A stretch of DNA of 64,000 bases, taken from the NCBI RefSeq assembly GCF_011516835.1, contig NZ_WOTB01000001.1, positions 124,001 to 188,000 on the forward strand. Reading direction: 5' to 3'. The stretch is from Acetobacter musti. GTDB lineage: Bacteria > Pseudomonadota > Alphaproteobacteria > Acetobacterales > Acetobacteraceae. This document shows, piece after piece, positions 61,113 to 64,000 of the stretch (the first letter of the stretch is position 1; each line of letters begins with the position of its first letter). The position numbers and the translations under genes are program-made. The notes under the pieces were generated by a model that saw only the letters and a list, made by a program, of their open reading frames with translations, made no database searches and was not told where the DNA came from.

Positions 61113-62033
61113 CTACGCAAAAACCTGGGCATGGGCGATCAGAAAGGCGATGACCTTACGGATTCTCTCCGGGTTCTGCTCCTGCGGCCGACGAACAATG
61201 GAAATATCCATCGGTTCGCAGGACCAGTCGCTCAGCACGGGCACAAGACTTCCGGAACTGATCGCCTCCCTAACGAGCCAACTCGGCGTCCATACCAGTC
61301 CGACACCGGCGACGGCTGCCGCTGCGATAGCGTTCGCGTCGTCGAGCACCAGGGCAGGATCCGGCTGCCAGCGCGTGATGCCATTTTCCCTGTCCGTGAA
61401 GCGCCACGCGTCCACCAGCCCGGTTTGTTGGTTTCTAAAAGCGATTACGTCATGTGCTCGCAAATCGAGCGGCGTCTTCGGCGCCCCGCGACGTCCCAGA
61501 TAGTCCGGGGAGCCGCAAACCAGCCATGAGAAGCGGGCGAGTAACTGGCGGCGGTGACCAGGGACGGTCTCGAGGCCTCCGGTCCGCAGCACCAGATCAA
61601 AAGCCCCATCCGCGAGGTCCATCATCTGGTCGCTGCCGCGAAGATCGAGGAGTATGTCGGGATGCTCGGTACGGAATGCCTGCAGAAGCGGAACCAGGCA
61701 TGATCTCAGGATCGCGGTGGGTACGCTGACCCTGACCCTTCCGCCACCTGTGTACGAGGCTGCAGATCGCAGCGTTAAATCAACTTCACTGACAGCTTGC
61801 AGCGCATCGCGCGCGACGCAGATGAGGCGCTCGCCCTCCGGCGTAAGCGAGAGGGCATGGGTCGATCTGTTCAGTAACCGCACGCCGCACGCCGCTTCCA
61901 GCCGCGCGAGCGTCTTCGATACGCCCGACGTGGTCATGCCCAGGCGGCGCCCGGCCTCCACGAAGGAACCAACATCAACGACGCACACGAAGCATTGCAG
62001 CTGAGCAAGCGTAAGGGCGGACTTTGTGGACAT
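61113..62033 (-). CDS. LysR-family transcriptional regulator
   Basis: 306 aa. HTH 'TLAQLQCFVCVVDVGSFVEAGRRLGMTTSGVSKTLARLEAACGVRLLNRSTHALSLTPEGERL' and a full effector domain ('RVRVSVPTAILRSCLVPLLQAFRTEHPDILLDLRG', 'WRFTDRENGITRWQPDPALVLDDANAIAAAAVAGVGLVWTPSWLVREAISSG'). The CrgA/AphB-type subgroup typically regulates the divergent gene, here 62115. Confidence 0.92.
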   Translation of the reverse strand: MSTKSALTLAQLQCFVCVVDVGSFVEAGRRLGMTTSGVSKTLARLEAACGVRLLNRSTHALSLTPEGERLICVARDALQAVSEVDLTLRSAASYTGGGRVRVSVPTAILRSCLVPLLQAFRTEHPDILLDLRGSDQMMDLADGAFDLVLRTGGLETVPGHRRQLLARFSWLVCGSPDYLGRRGAPKTPLDLRAHDVIAFRNQQTGLVDAWRFTDRENGITRWQPDPALVLDDANAIAAAAVAGVGLVWTPSWLVREAISSGSLVPVLSDWSCEPMDISIVRRPQEQNPERIRKVIAFLIAHAQVFA

Positions 62034-62114
62034 TGTGTCAACACTGCTTGACCCGATGGCGAACTACAAGGGGAGACGCCTCGGTGCGATGTTGCGCCTC
62101 GAAGGAGACATCGT

Positions 62115-62522
62115 ATGAACACCGCCCATGTAAACCCTTACCTCGCCGCCATGGACGCGAGACAGGCTGACGGACTTGCCGAGCATCTCTCGGACGAAGT
62201 CGTACTGCTGAGCCCGTTCGTCGCCGAGCCGTTTGTCGGCAAGGATGCCGTGGTCAACGTGCTTCGGTTGCTGCTAACCAACGTAGACGAGTTTGCGACC
62301 ACAGCGGTCATCAGCGGCGACCAACGAGCCGCGGTGATACTCCGTATCCGTGTCGGTGACGTCGAGGTCACCGGCGTGGACGACATGTCGATCAATGAGG
62401 AAGGCCTCATCACCCGCATGTCAGTCCAGTGGCGGCCGCTCGCCAATATCGTCGCCATCCAGCAGAAGCTTGCACCTGTTATCGGCGTAGCGCCGCTGCA
62501 GTTGGTCCCGGTAAGCGAATAG
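62115..62522 (+). CDS. NTF2/SnoaL-like protein
   Basis: 135 aa. 'PYLAAMDARQADGLAEHLSDEVVLLSPFVAEPFVGKDAVVNVLRLLLTNVDEF' and 'VEVTGVDDMSINEEGLITRMSVQWRPL' follow the NTF2-like fold (helical first half, curved sheet). Members act as enzymes or binding proteins for small hydrophobic molecules; the function here is unknown. Divergent from the LysR gene with an 81-bp gap. Confidence 0.8.
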   Translation: MNTAHVNPYLAAMDARQADGLAEHLSDEVVLLSPFVAEPFVGKDAVVNVLRLLLTNVDEFATTAVISGDQRAAVILRIRVGDVEVTGVDDMSINEEGLITRMSVQWRPLANIVAIQQKLAPVIGVAPLQLVPVSE

Positions 62523-62604
62523 GAGCCGGGAGTCTGCGCGGCCGCGATTGATTGCCCTTGAATGCGGGGCGATGGAAAGAACAATTATGCGCCGCTGCCG
62601 GCTA

Positions 62605-63288
62605 TCATGCGACTGGTGCATGCTTACAGATTGGAGGCGCGCTCGCTGGCGAAGAGCCGTTCGATTTCGTTTCTCTTTTTGTAAAGTTAGAAGCTGATTT
62701 CCCGTGGATTACAGCGGTTTTTTCTTGATGGAATAACCGGTGTAGTCTGTCGTTCCCTAAGCTTTTCGATGAACAGATCGGCGTCATAAGCCTTGTCGGC
62801 GATGAAGGTCTCGGGATCGACTTCATCGAGCAATGGCTCTGCTTCAGTAATGTCGGCCCTTTGTCCCGGGTGTCGGGAAAGCGCCTCGGCCTTTCCCGCG
62901 GCATCAACGATAGCGTGGATCCCGCCCCGGGACCGTCCGATGGCCTGATCCGTGCCCCTTTTTTACGGGCTCCTGCACTATGCTGGTGAGTAGGGACAAT
63001 CGTGCTGTCTATCATCATGTGTTCGTTGTCATGACCGGTGGCCAGATGCCGGAAAATCCGTTCGATCACGCCGCCTTTGCACCAGCGACGCAATCACCGG
63101 TGGACGTTCTTCCAGTCACCAAAGCAGACAGACAGGTCATGCCAAAGAATGCCTGCGCGATAACGATACAGCACAGCTTCCACAAACATACGGTTATCTG
63201 CGGCTGGGCCGCCGACATAGCCTTCACGACCCGGCAAAAAAGCCTTTATCCGCTCCCGCTGACTGTCGCTCAGACAATACCGACGCAT
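62605..63288 (-). mobile_element. Broken IS5-family transposase
   Basis: On the minus strand the N-terminus 'MRRYCLSDSQRERIKAFLPGREGYVGGPAADNRMFVEAVLYRYRAG' is an IS5-type (IS1031-like) transposase. An in-frame TGA follows 'GDWKNVHR' (63094-63096). Beyond it the frame continues 'LRRWCKGGVIERIFRHLATGHDNEHMMIDSTIVPTHQHSAGARKKG' and then shifts after the A/G run; the following frame reads 'EAEPLLDEVDPETFIADKAYDADLFIEKL'. The C-terminus is further disrupted. Terminal inverted repeats are not certain. Confidence 0.85.
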
Positions 63289-63426
63289 TCACATCTTTCC
63301 CCGAAAAACAGGGAAAAACGCATCACAGATCAAACGGGATTACAAGCCTCGTTAGCATCCGGTGCTAACTGATGACATGCCTGAGTAAAATTTTTCGTTA
63401 GAGTATTTTAGGAATATAATTTCTAA

Positions 63427-63630
63427 TCAGAAGCCTTCACGTTCAAGACGTTTACGTTCCATTTTTCGGGCACGACGCACAGCTTCTGCAGCCTCACGGG
63501 CACGGCGCTCCGAAGGCTTCTCATAGTGGCGACGAAGTTTCATTTCACGAAACAATCCTTCACGCTGCATTTTTTTCTTGAGCGCCTTAAGAGCCTGGTC
63601 GACATTATTGTCGCGAACGAGAACCTGCAC
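63427..63630 (-). CDS. rpsU: 30S ribosomal protein S21
   Basis: 67 aa. '[67 protein letters not shown]' is a complete S21: the N-terminal ferredoxin-like start and a basic C-terminal helix. It is part of the small subunit near the 16S rRNA 3' end and affects initiation. The gene is chromosomal and gives the taxonomic anchor for the window. The region between it and the IS relic (63289-63426) has the dyad GTTAGCA (63351-63357)/TGCTAAC (63363-63369) without a T-run. Confidence 0.96.
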   Translation of the reverse strand: MQVLVRDNNVDQALKALKKKMQREGLFREMKLRRHYEKPSERRAREAAEAVRRARKMERKRLEREGF

Positions 63631-64000
63631 TGGTTAGTTTTCTCCCATAAGAATCTGCTGACGTCTGTCATCCGGATTCATATCTGACTGAAGATGCATG
63701 GTGTCCGTTATCGGGATCACGCAATCGAAGTGGCGGGTGCTTAGCACGGATTACAAAGGGAAGACAATTCGAATCTGCGGATGTTCTAAGGTTAGCAGAA
63801 TAAGCCGATATGCGCTGTATCGCAGAAAAGGAGGTCGTTAACGTTTCTGCTGAAGATTGCCGGAAGACGATTGTCGGGGCCAGGTCATCCGGGCTCTGCT
63901 TGCGAAGGCAGATTCCATTGAAAGCGTCGGAGAGATAGACGCTCATACATATGCTTGTCGATGATGTGAGCAGCATTGGGCTGACCGAGTCGCAGATGTA
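63631..64000. other. Region upstream of rpsU, no gene identified
   Basis: 370 bp. A minus-strand frame at 63668-63976 (102 codons) has no family resemblance and a Ser-rich composition, so I do not call it. The segment close to 63631-63660 presumably holds the rpsU promoter and ribosome site (GGGAGAAAACTAACC on the minus strand). Confidence 0.4.

Noticed and set aside
63351-63369. Dyad GTTAGCA/TGCTAAC as an rpsU terminator
   Set aside because: The stem is perfect but has no T-run downstream on the rpsU strand; its role cannot be assigned.
1-64000. CRISPR array
   Set aside because: I saw no regularly spaced direct repeats of 25-40 bp with unique spacers. The only short tandem repeats are the iterons at 11465 and the 10-bp units at 60218.

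Overview
The window is most of an integrative and conjugative element (ICE), roughly positions 1-60430 with its left end outside the window, followed by about 3.5 kb of host chromosome. The host looks like an acetic acid bacterium (Acetobacteraceae, Alphaproteobacteria). This rests on the high-GC coding style, an alphaproteobacterial-type ribosomal protein S21 gene (rpsU) at the right, an IS5-type relic of a kind common in that family, and the alphaproteobacterial order of the mobile backbone. The genus is an inference.

Left backbone (1-17402). The window opens inside a parB-like gene. It then carries genes for poorly characterised protein families typical of these elements (DUF6878, DUF6915, DUF932, toprim, DUF2493, DUF736, DUF2285/DUF6499), a HigBA-like toxin-antitoxin pair and two HTH regulators. 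A replication and partition block follows: repA with an origin embedded in its 3' end (two perfect inverted DnaA boxes, three 19-bp iterons, an AT-rich tract), parA, a DNA adenine methylase gene and a ribbon-helix-helix gene. Next come DUF2840, the TraF peptidase, a second DUF736, a lytic transglycosylase and a DUF3363-type relaxase. One DUF6499-DUF2285 gene is broken by a single extra T.

Cargo (17403-about 43620). This is a metal and metalloid resistance island between the relaxase and coupling-protein genes. It holds an arsR-arsC(fused)-arsB-arsH-arsO operon; a fixH-like/cusCBA copper/silver-type RND operon; a His-rich DMT transporter; two mer-like clusters with MerR regulators and MerT-like membrane proteins but no mercuric reductase; two CDF exporters; and a zntA-like ATPase with a czcCBA-like RND system. 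Three MerR-family promoters with the diagnostic 19-bp spacer can be read directly from the sequence. Relics of a MerR gene and an IS3-family transposase record past rearrangement.

Right backbone (43695-60430). It holds a NepR-like anti-sigma gene, a gene-free AT-richer segment, then traG, a CopG-like gene and trbBCDEJLFGI (type IV secretion) with DUF2274. No separate trbK is visible. LysR and SRPBCC-like genes follow, then a tyrosine integrase gene with repeats in front of it and a 3' fragment of tRNA-Gly(GCC) that marks the attachment site.

Chromosome (60431-64000). A decayed nitroreductase gene, a divergent LysR/NTF2-like pair, a broken IS5 transposase and rpsU.

Together the genes describe a mobile element that can excise, may replicate from its own origin, transfers by a Trb-type type IV secretion system, and delivers resistance to arsenic, copper/silver, mercury-like thiophilic metals, and zinc/cadmium/lead/cobalt.
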